Shown: piece after piece, positions 1 to 8,502 of the stretch
How the letters are laid out: every line of letters begins with the position of its first letter
How positions within the stretch are numbered: position 1 is the first letter of the stretch
Source of the DNA: Devosia faecipullorum
GTDB lineage: Bacteria; Pseudomonadota; Alphaproteobacteria; Rhizobiales; Devosiaceae
Length of the DNA: 64,000 bases
NCBI RefSeq assembly: GCF_015158295.1
Contig: NZ_JACDXV010000007.1
Coordinates: 98,449 to 162,448, forward strand
Direction of reading: 5' to 3'
The notes under the pieces: model-generated
Seen by the model: the letters and a program-made list of their open reading frames with translations, nothing else
Told to the model about the DNA's origin: nothing
The model's database searches: none
Position numbers and translations under genes: made by a program

Positions 1-1
1 G

Positions 2-442
2 CTGACCGGAAAATCGGTGGGCGCGAATTGGCGACCAGCCTTCGATCGGGCCTATGGGCTCTCGATGCTGTGGGGGTTGGCGATCGCACTGGGCCTGGGC
101 GCACTCTGGTATCTCGCCGGGCCCTCTGTCATCGGCTTCATGACCACCAATGAGGAGGTGCGCGCCTATGCGCTCACCTATCTGCCCATCGCGGCGCTCT
201 GTGCGCTGACCTTCATGCCCGCCTTCGTCTATGACGGCATCCTTATCGGCACGACGCAGAATGTGGTGATGCGCAATGGCATGATCGCCTCGCTGGCCGT
301 GTTCCTCGCCGCCGCGCTGATGCTGCAACCGCTCTGGGGCAATTGGGGCCTGTGGGCGGCGCTGCATTGCTGGTTCATCGCACGCGGACTGATCTATTTC
401 CGGGCGCTGGAACGGCGCAAGGCCAGCCTGTTCAGCCTATAG
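2..442 (+). CDS. MATE family efflux transporter, C-terminal part (5' end outside window)
   Basis: The reading frame is open from the first bases, so the gene starts before the window. About 147 residues are visible, with three or four hydrophobic helices (around LWGLAIALGLGALWYLAG, LTYLPIAALCALTFMPAFVYDGIL and ASLAVFLAAALMLQPLWG). The layout, with the Y-DGILIGTTQNVVMRNGM segment in the penultimate helix pair, matches the last helices of DinF-like MATE exporters, inner-membrane cation/drug antiporters. It ends in a short basic tail. It is convergent with pyrD, and the stop lies 5 bases inside the pyrD 3' end. The substrate cannot be told. Confidence 0.8.
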   Translation: MTGKSVGANWRPAFDRAYGLSMLWGLAIALGLGALWYLAGPSVIGFMTTNEEVRAYALTYLPIAALCALTFMPAFVYDGILIGTTQNVVMRNGMIASLAVFLAAALMLQPLWGNWGLWAALHCWFIARGLIYFRALERRKASLFSL

Positions 443-1552
443 GCCCTGCCCCTCCCTGCCCGAGGCCCAATCGGCGTTGCGGGTGCCGACCAGTTGGGAA
501 ATATTGGTCTTGCCCGCCGCCCTGACGCCGGCGAGCAGGCCGCGCTTGATGCGCTCGAGCAGATCGAACCCGCCGAAGACGAGGGCGGAATAAAGCTGGA
601 TGGCATTGGCACCGGCCTCGATCTTGGCCAGCGCCGTCTCGGGCGAATGAATGCCTCCCACCCCAACCAGCGGCAGCGCGCCGACCCGCTGGCGCATCTG
701 GGCGAGGCGCCGGGTGGACAAGTCGAAGAGCGGCTTGCCGGACAAGCCACCGGCTTCGGACGCATTCTCCAGGCCGAGCACGCTATCGCGGGAAAGCGTG
801 GTGTTGGAAACGATCAGCCCGTCGAGATCGGTCGCGGCAATGACGCGGGCAATGGCGTCCATGCCCGCCTCATCGAGATCGGGCGCGATCTTGAGCAGGA
901 CCGGCACACGGGTCTTCGCCTTGCCGCGGGCATTGAGCACTTCGCCGAGCAGGCGGCGCAAAGCCTCATCGGCCTGCAGATTGCGCAGGCCGGGCGTATT
1001 GGGCGAGGAAATGTTGACGGTGAGATAATCGGCCAGGTCGGCGAAGCGGACCATGCCCTTGACATAGTCGGCGACGAAATCCTCGCTGTCCTTATTGGCC
1101 CCGATATTGACGCCGAGCGCTGCCGGCACCCGCAGGCCCTTGAGCCGCTCGAACACCGCCTCGTGCCCCTCATTGTTGAAGCCCATGCGGTTGATGACGC
1201 CTTCGGCTTCGGCAATGCGGAACAGGCGCGGCTTGTCATTGCCCTGCTGCGGGCGCGGCGTCACCGTGCCGATCTCGACCATGCCAAAGCCCAGAAGCGC
1301 CAGCGGGCGCGGCACTTCGGCATTCTTGTCGAAGCCAGCGGCCATGCCGACGGGATTGACGAGATCCAGGCCGCACAGCGTTGTCGCCAATTCGGGCGGA
1401 TCCTTGTGCTCCTGCTGGGGCGCGAGGCCGAGGCGCAAAGCGGTGATGGTGGCGCCATGGGCGGTTTCGGGGTCCATGCGCAGAAGCGTGTCGCGCGTGA
1501 GATTGGCCAGGCCCGCATGGCGCAGCAGCGGAGAAAAGGCGGAAAAGATCAT
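437..1552 (-). CDS. pyrD: Dihydroorotate dehydrogenase (quinone), class 2
   Basis: This enzyme oxidises dihydroorotate to orotate with FMN and passes electrons to quinone at the inner membrane (pyrimidine synthesis). The roughly 371-residue protein begins MIFSAFSPLLRHAGL, the amphipathic N-terminal extension typical of class 2. It carries NPVGMAAGFDKNAEVP, the FMN/substrate motif NISSPNTPGLRNLQ with the class 2 catalytic serine, SNTTL and the late GGLSGKPL segment. I chose the ATG at 1552 because it overlaps the stop of the upstream DUF952 gene by 4 bases; longer in-frame starts would intrude far into that gene. The two genes probably share a transcript. Confidence 0.96.
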   Translation of the reverse strand: MIFSAFSPLLRHAGLANLTRDTLLRMDPETAHGATITALRLGLAPQQEHKDPPELATTLCGLDLVNPVGMAAGFDKNAEVPRPLALLGFGMVEIGTVTPRPQQGNDKPRLFRIAEAEGVINRMGFNNEGHEAVFERLKGLRVPAALGVNIGANKDSEDFVADYVKGMVRFADLADYLTVNISSPNTPGLRNLQADEALRRLLGEVLNARGKAKTRVPVLLKIAPDLDEAGMDAIARVIAATDLDGLIVSNTTLSRDSVLGLENASEAGGLSGKPLFDLSTRRLAQMRQRVGALPLVGVGGIHSPETALAKIEAGANAIQLYSALVFGGFDLLERIKRGLLAGVRAAGKTNISQLVGTRNADWASGREGQGL

Positions 1553-1911
1553 TGTAGGGCCTCCGGCAAGGTGCAGTTTCCGTCCGCATCGACGCTGACA
1601 AGGGCTTCCCATTCCACCAGGCCCATGTCGAGCGGCCCGCCATAAAGATGGGGGAAAAGCTGGCCGCCGCGCGATGGCTCCCAGGCCAGCGCCTCACCGA
1701 GATCGGCAATGCGCACGGCCAGGATGACCAGATCGGCCTGGCCCCGGAAATGCAGGCGCAGCGTTTCGGCCAATTGGGTGGCGGTGGAAAAATGCATGTA
1801 GCCGTCGCTCGCATCGATGGGCATGCCGGCGTAGCGCCCCGCATGGCGGGCAGCGGCAAGGGAGGCAATGGTGGCGATCTTGTAGATGAAAGGCGGGTTT
1901 TCGATTGGCAT
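1549..1911 (-). CDS. DUF952 family protein
   Basis: This 120-residue protein starts MPIENPPFIYKI and contains the family hallmarks DGYMHFSTATQLAETL and FPHLYGGPLDMGLVEW, so it is a DUF952 protein. The fold resembles that of ADP-ribosyltransferase-like proteins, but no enzymatic role is established. In many alphaproteobacteria a DUF952 gene sits directly before pyrD, as here, with a 4-base ATGA overlap that suggests translational coupling. There is no signal peptide or membrane segment. The function is unknown. Confidence 0.88.
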   Translation of the reverse strand: MPIENPPFIYKIATIASLAAARHAGRYAGMPIDASDGYMHFSTATQLAETLRLHFRGQADLVILAVRIADLGEALAWEPSRGGQLFPHLYGGPLDMGLVEWEALVSVDADGNCTLPEALQ

Positions 1912-2037
1912 GAAGCACCTGCGCGGCGGGGATGGTGCGGGGGTAAAACGTAAAGGTTCTCTTTACAAGATGGAGAGCGGACAATACGATAGGACAACAT
2001 TCCTTCATAAGATATATTTCCTCTCCGGGACCGGCAG

Positions 2038-2685
2038 ATGCTTTCACACAGGGCCATTTGGGATGGCATTGACGGGCTGGCGCGCCGGCACGGCCATTCC
2101 GTATCGGCGCTGGCGCGGCTGGCGGGGCTGGATGCCACCGCATTCAATATTTCCAAGCGCGTGAGCAAGGATGGGCGGGAGCGCTGGCCGAGCACCGAGA
2201 GCATCGCCAAAATCCTCGAAGCGACGGGGGAAAGCTTCGACAGCTTCCTGGCCGATACCGGCGCCTATATGCAGGCCAGCGGCTTTGCCGAACCGGGGCA
2301 GCGCACGGTGCCGCTGCTGGGGCTGGCGCAGGCCGGCATGGGCGGTTTTTTTGATGGCGCGGGCTTTCCGGTGGGACAAGGCTGGGACGAGATCGAATTG
2401 CCCACGCCGCAGGGAAACGGCATTTATGCGCTGGAAGTGAGCGGGGACAGCATGGAGCCGCTTTATCGCGAAGGCGACCGGATCGTGGTCTCCCCGACCG
2501 AACAGGTGCGGCGGGGCGACAGGGTGGTGGTCAAGACCCGCGACGGCGAGGTGATGGCAAAAATCCTGGCACGCCAGTCTGCCAAGCAGATCGAACTGCA
2601 TTCGCTCAACCCCGCCTATGCCCCGCGCATCCTCGATCTGGTGGAGGTGGAATGGGTGGCACGGATCATCTGGGCGAGCCAGTGA
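2038..2685 (+). CDS. Helix-turn-helix regulator with S24 (LexA/CI-like) peptidase domain
   Basis: A 215-residue protein. Residues 1-75 form a helix-turn-helix region (HSVSALARLAGLDATAFNISKR). Residues about 90-215 are an S24 peptidase fold with the serine in SGDSMEP (S138) and the lysine in EVMAKIL (K175), so the Ser-Lys dyad is intact. An AQAG segment at about 97-100 sits where the self-cleavage site of the family is expected. This architecture is common in Rhizobiales as a stand-alone stress-type regulator. No phage genes are nearby, so it need not be a prophage repressor. The downstream acetyltransferase overlaps its stop. The targets are unknown. Confidence 0.88.
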   Translation: MLSHRAIWDGIDGLARRHGHSVSALARLAGLDATAFNISKRVSKDGRERWPSTESIAKILEATGESFDSFLADTGAYMQASGFAEPGQRTVPLLGLAQAGMGGFFDGAGFPVGQGWDEIELPTPQGNGIYALEVSGDSMEPLYREGDRIVVSPTEQVRRGDRVVVKTRDGEVMAKILARQSAKQIELHSLNPAYAPRILDLVEVEWVARIIWASQ

Positions 2686-3140
2686 GGATCGCGGCGGCCC
2701 TGCCAGCGGATGCTGGCGACTGGCTGGCGCTACGTACCACGCTGTGGCCGAGAGGCGCGGGAGGCGATCATGAAAACGAGATCATGCGCCTGCTGGCCAA
2801 TGCTGGCGACACGATCAATCTGCTGGCGCGCACCGATGCCGGCGAGGCAATGGGATTTGCCGAGGCAAGCCTCAGGCGAGATTATGTCAATGGATGCAGA
2901 ACCTCGCCAGTTGCGTTTCTCGAAGGCATATATGTCCTTCCCGCAGCACGCGGGCGCGGCGTGGCGCGGGCCTTGGTAACCGCAGTGGAAGACTGGGGCC
3001 GGGCGCAGGGATGCACGGAATTCGCTTCGGACGCCTCGCTCGACAATGTCGGCAGTCACGCCATGCACCGCGCGCTGGGCTTTGAAGAAACGCAGCGTGT
3101 GGTGTTTTTCAGGAAAGCGCTGGACTTGACGCTCAGGTGA
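2682..3140 (+). CDS. GNAT acetyltransferase resembling aminoglycoside 6'-N-acetyltransferase AAC(6')-I
   Basis: A 152-residue GNAT protein. Its order of motifs, WLALRTTLWP, DYVNGCRTSPVAFLEGIYVLP, RGRGVARALV (acetyl-CoA loop), CTEFASDASLDNVGSHAMHRALGFEE and VVFFRK, follows the chromosomal AAC(6')-I enzymes of the Acinetobacter/Salmonella type from memory of that family. It would transfer acetyl from acetyl-CoA to the 6'-amine of aminoglycosides, but the natural substrate may differ. I prefer the GTG at 2682, which overlaps the TGA of the upstream regulator (GTGA), over the ATG at 2652. It is probably co-transcribed with that regulator. Confidence 0.85.
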   Translation: MRIAAALPADAGDWLALRTTLWPRGAGGDHENEIMRLLANAGDTINLLARTDAGEAMGFAEASLRRDYVNGCRTSPVAFLEGIYVLPAARGRGVARALVTAVEDWGRAQGCTEFASDASLDNVGSHAMHRALGFEETQRVVFFRKALDLTLR

Positions 3141-3162
3141 AAAGGGACGATGCCCCCTTCCG

Positions 3163-3840
3163 GCGTCATTGCCCGGCTGGTCCGGGCAATCCATCGCGGG
3201 GTCGTGCAGGCGGAAGCATGGACCACCGGGACAAGCCCGGTGGTGACGGGAGGAGAGGGTGGCGGGCCTTGGGCGGGCCGGGTGGCACTCAATTTTTTGG
3301 GAAAGCGCCGTGTCAGGCGCGCCGGTCAGAAGGGGCCCCCCTCCCGTCCGGCGCATTGCCCGGCTGGTCCGGGCAATCCATGGCGGATCGTTCAAGCGGC
3401 GGCATGGACCACCGGGACAAGCCCGGTGGTGACGAGGGGAGAGGGTGGCGGGCCTTGGGCGGGCCGGGTGGCACTCAATTTCTTCGGGAAAGCGCTGTGT
3501 CAGGCGCACAGGTCAGAAGGGGCAATGCCTCCCCTCCTTCGTCATTGCCCGGCTTGTCCGGGCAATCCATCGCAGGATCGTGCAAGCGGCGGCGTGGACC
3601 ACCGGGACAAGCCCGGTGGTGACGATGGGGAGAGGGTGGCGGGCCTTGGGCGGGCCGGGTGGCACTCAATTTCTTCGGGAAAGCGCTGTGTCAGGCGCAC
3701 AGGTCAGAAGGGGCAATGCCTCCCCTCCTTCGTCATTGCCCGGCTGGTCCGGGCAATCCATGGCGGGATCGTGCAGGCGGCGGCGTGGACCACCGGGACA
3801 AGCCCGGTGGTGACAAGAGGAGAGGGCTGAGGCCTTTGTG
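3163..3840. repeat. Tandem array of about 189-bp units, each carrying two GC-rich hairpins
   Basis: The motif CATTGCCCGGCT(G/T)GTCCGGG recurs at 3167, 3354, 3543 and 3734, with spacings of 187, 189 and 191 bases. Each unit starts with a hairpin of the type GCCCGG-N-CCGGGC and carries a second hairpin, ACCACCGGG-ACAAG-CCCGGTGGT, about 55 bases on. A common filler follows (GGCGGGCCTTGGGCGGGCC and TGTCAGGCGC). Units 3 and 4 are nearly identical; unit 1 is the most diverged, and the last is cut short. The open frames across this stretch are by-products of the repeat. It lies between two convergent genes. Confidence 0.93.
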
Positions 3841-3857
3841 ACGCCGGGTGGGCCCGG

Positions 3858-5501
3858 TCAGCCCGCGAGTTTTCCGGCCAGCGCGTCGGCGATGAGCTGG
3901 CGGGTGTTGTCGATGCCGTAAAGGGCGGCGAAGGAGCCGAAGCGGGGGCCGCGTTCCTGGCCGATCAGCACCTGATAGAGCATCTGGAAGAAGTCGCCGG
4001 AAACGCCGGGACCGCCGGTGGGGCTCTTTTTGGAATGATCCTGATAGCGCTCGATGACGCGCGCCACGTCGAGCGAAGCATTCTGGATGTCTTCGTTGCT
4101 GGCGTCGGGCGGCAGGGCGGCGAAGGCCGAAGACAGGGCTTCGAGCGCGGCGCGCTCGACATCGTCGGGCGCGCGATAGGTCTTTTCCACGAAATCGCGG
4201 AAATAGCGCAGGGCATAGGAGACCAGCGCATCGAGATGCGGATGGGTCTTGGCCGACACGCCCGGCACATGAGCCGAGATATAGCCCCACATGACCTCGG
4301 GCGTTTCCGGGTTCGACGCGGTTGCCAGATTCAGCAGCAGCGAGAAGGTGACCGGCATGTCCACCTTGGGCACATTGCCGAAATGCACGTGGAAGGCGGG
4401 GTTTTCCACGCGCGCGGCTGCATCCTGGCGCTCGAAGGCGGCGACATGGGTGAAATATTCATCCACGGCGCGCGGAATGACGTCGAAATGCAGGCGCTTG
4501 GCCACGCGCGGCTTCTGGAACATGTAGAGGCCGAGGCTTTCCGTGGGGGCATAGGTCAGCCATTCATCGATGGTCAGGCCATTGCCCTTGGACTTGGAAA
4601 TCTTCTGGCCCTCGGCGTCGAGGAACAGTTCATAGACGTAATGTTCGGGTGGCGTGCCGCCCAGAATGGCGCAAATCCGGTCATAAATCACCTGATTGGA
4701 CTGGTGATCCTTGCCGAACATCTCGAAATCGACGCCGAGCGCGGCCCAGCGCATGCCGAAATCGGGCTTCCATTGCAGCTTCACATTGCCGCCGGTGACC
4801 GGCAATGTGGTGTCGCGCCCATCCTCATCGGTGAAGGTGATCGTGCCATCCTTGGCATTGACCTCTTTCATCGGCACATAAAGGACGCGGCCCGAAGCCG
4901 GGGAAATTGGAAGGAAGGGCGAATAGGTGGCCTGCCGTTCGGCCCCAAGGGTGGGCAGCATCACCTTCATGATGTCGTCATAGCGCTCGGCGGCGCGCAA
5001 CAGCACGGTATCGAACTTGCCGCTGCGGTAATATTCGGTAGCGCTGGCAAATTCGTAATCGAAGCCGAACGTGTCGAGGAAGCGGCGCAGCATGGCGTTA
5101 TTGTGCTCGCCGAAACTGGCATATTCATTGGTCCAGGGATCGGGCACGGCGGTCAGCGGCTTTTGCAGATGCGGCTCCATGGCCTCCTTGGAGGGCACGG
5201 TATCGGGAATCTTGCGCATGCCGTCGAGATCGTCGGAAAAGCAGATCAGCCGGGTCGGAATCTGGTCGCGCGTCAATAGGCGGAAGGCGGTGCGCACCAT
5301 GGTGGTGCGGGCCACTTCGCCAAAGGTGCCGATATGGGGCAGGCCCGAGGGGCCATAGCCGGTCTCGAACAGGGCTTCGCCCTTGCCCGACTTTTCCAGC
5401 CGTTTGACGATCTTGCGCGCTTCCTCGAACGGCCAGGCGCGCGCGTTCTGCGCGGGCTCGAAAAAGGAGGGGTCAAGGGCGGGCAAAGCGGCGGGCGACA
5501 C
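3858..5501 (-). CDS. lysK: Lysine--tRNA ligase, class I
   Basis: It charges tRNA-Lys with lysine in the cytoplasm. The class I form (Rossmann fold), rather than the class II LysS, is typical of alphaproteobacteria. The HIGH-like motif is [14 protein letters not shown] and the KMSKS-like motif is KISKSKG. The middle contains the class I LysRS segment [16 protein letters not shown] and the conserved FGKDHQSN. The GTG at 5501 ([18 protein letters not shown]) gives a protein of about 547 residues, the usual length; the frame stays open upstream to 5603, but that part is low complexity and unlike the family. A single-copy housekeeping gene, convergent with the repeat array. Confidence 0.95.
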   Translation of the reverse strand: MSPAALPALDPSFFEPAQNARAWPFEEARKIVKRLEKSGKGEALFETGYGPSGLPHIGTFGEVARTTMVRTAFRLLTRDQIPTRLICFSDDLDGMRKIPDTVPSKEAMEPHLQKPLTAVPDPWTNEYASFGEHNNAMLRRFLDTFGFDYEFASATEYYRSGKFDTVLLRAAERYDDIMKVMLPTLGAERQATYSPFLPISPASGRVLYVPMKEVNAKDGTITFTDEDGRDTTLPVTGGNVKLQWKPDFGMRWAALGVDFEMFGKDHQSNQVIYDRICAILGGTPPEHYVYELFLDAEGQKISKSKGNGLTIDEWLTYAPTESLGLYMFQKPRVAKRLHFDVIPRAVDEYFTHVAAFERQDAAARVENPAFHVHFGNVPKVDMPVTFSLLLNLATASNPETPEVMWGYISAHVPGVSAKTHPHLDALVSYALRYFRDFVEKTYRAPDDVERAALEALSSAFAALPPDASNEDIQNASLDVARVIERYQDHSKKSPTGGPGVSGDFFQMLYQVLIGQERGPRFGSFAALYGIDNTRQLIADALAGKLAG

Positions 5502-5645
5502 GGGTGCAGCAGCCTTTCGGGACAAAGGAGAGGATGAAGACCGGTAAGTGCACGTTCTGAGGTGCGGCGTCAATGTCGCAGGTGCTTGCGCCGGGCCGGG
5601 CAAGAGCCTAGTTCTTGACCATTATCCCCAGACGAGACCCGCATT

Positions 5646-6059
5646 ATGACCCTTGATGCCCATGACGCGCTCATCCATGTGATGATCGTCGCCGCCACGT
5701 CCGACAGCGCGATCACCGAGAGGGAGCTGACCCGGATCAAGGCGCTGATCGAGCGGCTGCCGGTATTCGAGGGCTTCGAAAAGGCGCGGCTGGAAGCGGT
5801 GGCCAATGCTTGCGCCGATATTCTCAACGGCCCGGACGGGCTTGATCGCGTGCTGGACAATGCCGTCGCCGCCCTGCCCGAGAAATTGCAGGACACGCTC
5901 TATGCGCTGGCGGTGGAGGTGACGGCGGTGGACCTCTTCCTCGAACAGGAAGAATTGCGCTTCCTCGAAATGCTGCGCGACAAGCTGAAGCTGGACCGGC
6001 TGACCACGGCGGCCATCGAAGTGGCGGCGCGGGCGCGGCACCGGAAATTGCCGGGGTAA
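5646..6059 (+). CDS. TerB-like (tellurite-resistance TerB fold) protein
   Basis: A 137-residue, all-helical acidic protein with the TerB pattern: an early VMIVAATSDSAITERELTRIKALI (a putative metal-binding acidic helix), a middle helix ending LPEKLQDTLYALAVEVTAVD, and EEL-RFLEMLRDKLKLD. Stand-alone TerB-like genes of this size are common in Rhizobiales and are not by themselves evidence for tellurite resistance; no other ter genes are present. It lies divergent from lysK across about 145 bases and is convergent with the solute-binding gene. The role is unknown. Confidence 0.8.
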   Translation: MTLDAHDALIHVMIVAATSDSAITERELTRIKALIERLPVFEGFEKARLEAVANACADILNGPDGLDRVLDNAVAALPEKLQDTLYALAVEVTAVDLFLEQEELRFLEMLRDKLKLDRLTTAAIEVAARARHRKLPG

Positions 6060-6080
6060 TGGTCTAACCGCGCGGAGACA

Positions 6081-6114
6081 TGGATTGCCCGGACGAGCCG
6101 GGCCATGACGGCGG
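6081..6114. repeat. Dispersed palindrome, short form (GCCCGG-ACGAG-CCGGGC)
   Basis: GGATTGCCCGGACGAGCCGGGCCATGACGG is a hairpin flanked by GGAT(T) on one side and ATGACGG on the other. These are the same flanks seen in the array at 3163-3840, so this is a single dispersed copy of that family just after the TerB-like gene. Confidence 0.7.
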
Positions 6115-6122
6115 GCGGCTCA

Positions 6123-6174
6123 GTGCATGTCTTTGTCCCGAAAGTGGCTCCGGTTTCGGGACAAAGACATGCAC
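6123..6174. repeat. Perfect 21-bp inverted repeat between convergent genes
   Basis: The arms are at 6123-6143 and 6154-6174, fully complementary with a 10-base loop (core CATGTCTTTGTCCCGAAA). It lies between the TerB-like gene and the convergent solute-binding gene, where a bidirectional terminator or a mobile palindromic repeat would be expected. There is no T-tract directly after either arm. A second dyad, with arms CTAAAGCGC (6187-6195) and GCGCTTTAG (6222-6230), follows and contains the stop of the next gene. Confidence 0.85.
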
Positions 6175-6226
6175 AAAAACAAGGGGCTAAAGCGCAGAGC
6201 GCGACTCTGAAAGATCGCGTCGCGCT

Positions 6227-7087
6227 TTAGTAAAAGCCCACCGGGAACCAGCGCAGATAGAGTTCGTCCAGCGTGCCGTTCTGCTTGAGGCGGACCAGGG
6301 CCCAGTCGATGGCGTGGCGCACCGGGTCATTGCCGGCCGGCACGGCGATGGCCATGCCCTCGCCAAAGAGCTGGGGCCGGAAATAGGCCTCGCCGGCAAA
6401 GCCGCAACAGCCAAGATTTTCGTTGAGCCAGAACGAGGCGCGCATGGCATCGCCGAAGAACGCCCCGGCATTGCCGGTCCGCACCGCTTCGAGCGCCGCG
6501 ATCTCGTCGCCGAAACCGACAATTTCCGCTTCCGGCAGATAGCGGGCGAGAAAATCCTCATGCGCGCCGCCGGCGCGCACGGCGACGCGCTGGCCGGCGA
6601 GGGCTTGGGCGTTGAAAGTGCCGATCGCATCGGCGCGGGTAACGAAGCGCCCCGGCAGAGCCAGATAGATCGAGGAAAAATCGAAGATTTCGCCGTTCTC
6701 CGCCGTCATGGCGAGACCGGCGATCAGCGCATCGCCCTGACTATCGGCCAGCGCCGTGGCGGCCTGTTCCCAGGGCCAGGCCTGGATGGTGCAGGCAACA
6801 TTGACCTCGATGCAGATGCGGCGCGCCAGATCGATATTGAAGCCGATCAATTCGCCCGCATCGTCGCGAAAATTGAAGGGCGGGAAATCGGCGCTGGTCA
6901 GAAAGCGGATGGCCGGAACCGGCTGGAGATTGGGCAGGATTTCCCGCGCATCGGGATCGGCATGATAGGGGATCGGCTGGGCGAATGCGGGGGCGGAGAG
7001 GAGGGCAAGAGCGGCGAGAAGTGTTGCGCCGCGCCTCAGTGCCCGCCAGCCTAATTGCTGCTTTGGGGGAGCAGGCGCGGGTCTCAT
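6227..7087 (-). CDS. Periplasmic solute-binding protein, family 3 (amino-acid type)
   Basis: A 286-residue protein. An N-terminal signal peptide (basic LGWRALRRG, hydrophobic ATLLAALALLSAPAFA, cleavage near AFA-QP) is followed by a type II periplasmic binding fold: FLTSADFPPFNF-DD-GELIGFNIDLARRI, DALIAGLAMTAENGEIFDFSSIY and a C-terminal lobe ending DWALVRLKQNGTLDELYLRWF. This is SBP_bac_3. No permease or ATPase gene is adjacent, so it is an orphan receptor or is paired elsewhere. The ATG at 7087 was chosen because it starts directly before the signal peptide. The stop codon lies inside a palindromic repeat. Confidence 0.9.
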   Translation of the reverse strand: MRPAPAPPKQQLGWRALRRGATLLAALALLSAPAFAQPIPYHADPDAREILPNLQPVPAIRFLTSADFPPFNFRDDAGELIGFNIDLARRICIEVNVACTIQAWPWEQAATALADSQGDALIAGLAMTAENGEIFDFSSIYLALPGRFVTRADAIGTFNAQALAGQRVAVRAGGAHEDFLARYLPEAEIVGFGDEIAALEAVRTGNAGAFFGDAMRASFWLNENLGCCGFAGEAYFRPQLFGEGMAIAVPAGNDPVRHAIDWALVRLKQNGTLDELYLRWFPVGFY

Positions 7088-7244
7088 GGGGAGTGCGGAT
7101 AGGCAGGAACCCCCACCCTCGTTCCCTCCTCTCAAGGGGGAGGGAGGCGATGGAGCCGCGCTATCGGGGCGTTCGAGGCGGAGGCTGGTCGTTGAGGGGG
7201 AGCAGGCGATCGACCCACCCGATTTGTGCGGCGCCCACATCACC

Positions 7245-8453
7245 TCACACCTGATCCAGGCCATAGAGCAGATCGGCGATCAGGTCGTCGGGGTCTTCAA
7301 GGCCGACCGAGAAGCGCAGGAGGCCGGGGGTGACGCCGATTTCGAGACGGACGTCTTCGGTCAGGCGCGCATGGGTGGTGGTGCGCGGATGGGTGATCAG
7401 CGATTTGGCGTCACCCAGATTGTTGGAAATCAGGATCACCGCCAGATTGTCGGAGAGGGCGAACGCCCCGTCCTGCCCGCCCTTGACGTCGATGGCAAAA
7501 AGGGTCGAGCCGCGCGTCATCTGGCGCTTGCCCAATTCGTATTGGGGGTGGCTGGGGTGATGGGGATAGATGATGCGCTCGACCTTGGGATGGCCGGCCA
7601 GGGCGTTCACGATCTTTTCGGCGCTGTCATTCATGCGCTCGATGCGCAGGGCATAGGTTTCCAGCCCCTTGAGCAGCACCCAGGCATTGAAGGCGCTGAG
7701 CGTGGCGCCGGTCTGGCGCAGAAAGGTATGGACGTCGCCTTCGATCAATTCCCGGGACCCCAGGACAATGCCGCCCAGCACCCTGCCCTGCCCGTCGATA
7801 TGCTTGGTGGCCGAATAGGTGACGAGGTCGGCCCCCAGTTCCAGCGGCTTCTGGTAGAGCGCGGTTGAAAAGACATTATCGACGATCAGTTTTGCGCCAT
7901 GGGCATGGGCAATCTCGGCTACGGCCTTGATGTCCACCAGTTCCAGCGTCGGATTGGTCGGCGTCTCAATGAACACCACCTTGGTATTGGGCTGCATGGC
8001 GCGGGCGAAGTTTTCGGGATCGCGGCCATCCACCAGGGTCGAGGCGACGCCGAAGCGCGGCGCATAGTCTTCCACCACATAGCGACAGCCGCCGAACAGG
8101 GCCTGGGCGGCGACGATATGGTCCCCGGCCCGCACCTGGCTCATCACTGCATTGGTGACGGCGGCCATGCCTGAGGCAAAGGCGCGGCCGGCTTCGGCGC
8201 CTTCGAGCAGCGCCATGCGCTCCTGAAACACATCGACGGTGGGATTGGCGAAGCGGGAATAATTGTGGCCGCCGGCAATCTTGTTCTGGAACAGCAATTC
8301 GGCGTGTTCGGAACTGGGATAGGAATAGCCGGAATTGAGGAAAAGGGCTTCGCTTGTCTCGTTGAACGCCGTGCGTTTGCCCCCGCCATGCACCATCTGC
8401 GTCGCTGCCGAAAGCTTGCGGGGGTCATGGAGGGGATTGTTCTTTTTCGACAT
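7245..8453 (-). CDS. metZ: O-succinylhomoserine sulfhydrylase
   Basis: A 402-residue PLP enzyme of the Cys/Met metabolism family. It makes homocysteine directly from O-succinylhomoserine and sulfide. Family features are the substrate/PLP segment NYSRFANPTVDVFQERMALLEGAEAGRAFASGMAAV, VDNVFSTALYQKPLELGADLVTYSATKHIDG (PLP lysine in SATKH) and the C-terminal RLSVGLED-like LLRFSVGLEDPDDLIADL. It fits MetZ better than MetB or MetC by length and by the riboswitch context. The start is clear (ATG, MSKKNNPLHD). Expression is very likely controlled by the SAM-II riboswitch and terminator upstream. Confidence 0.94.
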   Translation of the reverse strand: MSKKNNPLHDPRKLSAATQMVHGGGKRTAFNETSEALFLNSGYSYPSSEHAELLFQNKIAGGHNYSRFANPTVDVFQERMALLEGAEAGRAFASGMAAVTNAVMSQVRAGDHIVAAQALFGGCRYVVEDYAPRFGVASTLVDGRDPENFARAMQPNTKVVFIETPTNPTLELVDIKAVAEIAHAHGAKLIVDNVFSTALYQKPLELGADLVTYSATKHIDGQGRVLGGIVLGSRELIEGDVHTFLRQTGATLSAFNAWVLLKGLETYALRIERMNDSAEKIVNALAGHPKVERIIYPHHPSHPQYELGKRQMTRGSTLFAIDVKGGQDGAFALSDNLAVILISNNLGDAKSLITHPRTTTHARLTEDVRLEIGVTPGLLRFSVGLEDPDDLIADLLYGLDQV

Positions 8454-8473
8454 TTTGAGGCGCCTTCAAACGG

Positions 8474-8501
8474 AAAAAACCGGCACGCTTGGCGGCCGGT
8501 T
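8474..8501 (-). terminator. Intrinsic terminator in the metZ leader
   Basis: On the minus strand AACCGGC pairs with GCCGGTT (8495-8501 with 8478-8484) and runs into six T (8474-8479). It starts directly after the SAM-II pseudoknot strand and 21 bases before the metZ start, the right place for riboswitch-controlled attenuation. Confidence 0.82.
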
Positions 8502-8502
8502 A

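Noticed and set aside
494..1645. Long plus-strand frame opposite pyrD
   Set aside because: It is the antisense shadow of a clear pyrD gene; its peptide has no domain.
2038..2685. Prophage repressor
   Set aside because: The S24 regulator has the right fold, but there are no phage structural, integrase or replication genes around it.
3163..3840. Possible CRISPR array
   Set aside because: Units of about 189 bases are themselves repeated, without unique spacers, and no cas gene is present.
3137..3841. Several open frames of 120-230 codons through the tandem array
   Set aside because: They are artefacts of a GC-rich repeat; each frame repeats the same peptide with the period of the array and resembles no protein.
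4035..5279. Plus-strand frame of 414 codons opposite lysK
   Set aside because: Same reason: lysK has intact HIGH and KMSKS motifs on the other strand.
5646..6059. Tellurite resistance system
   Set aside because: Only a lone TerB-like gene is present; terA, terC, terD, terE and terZ are not in the window.
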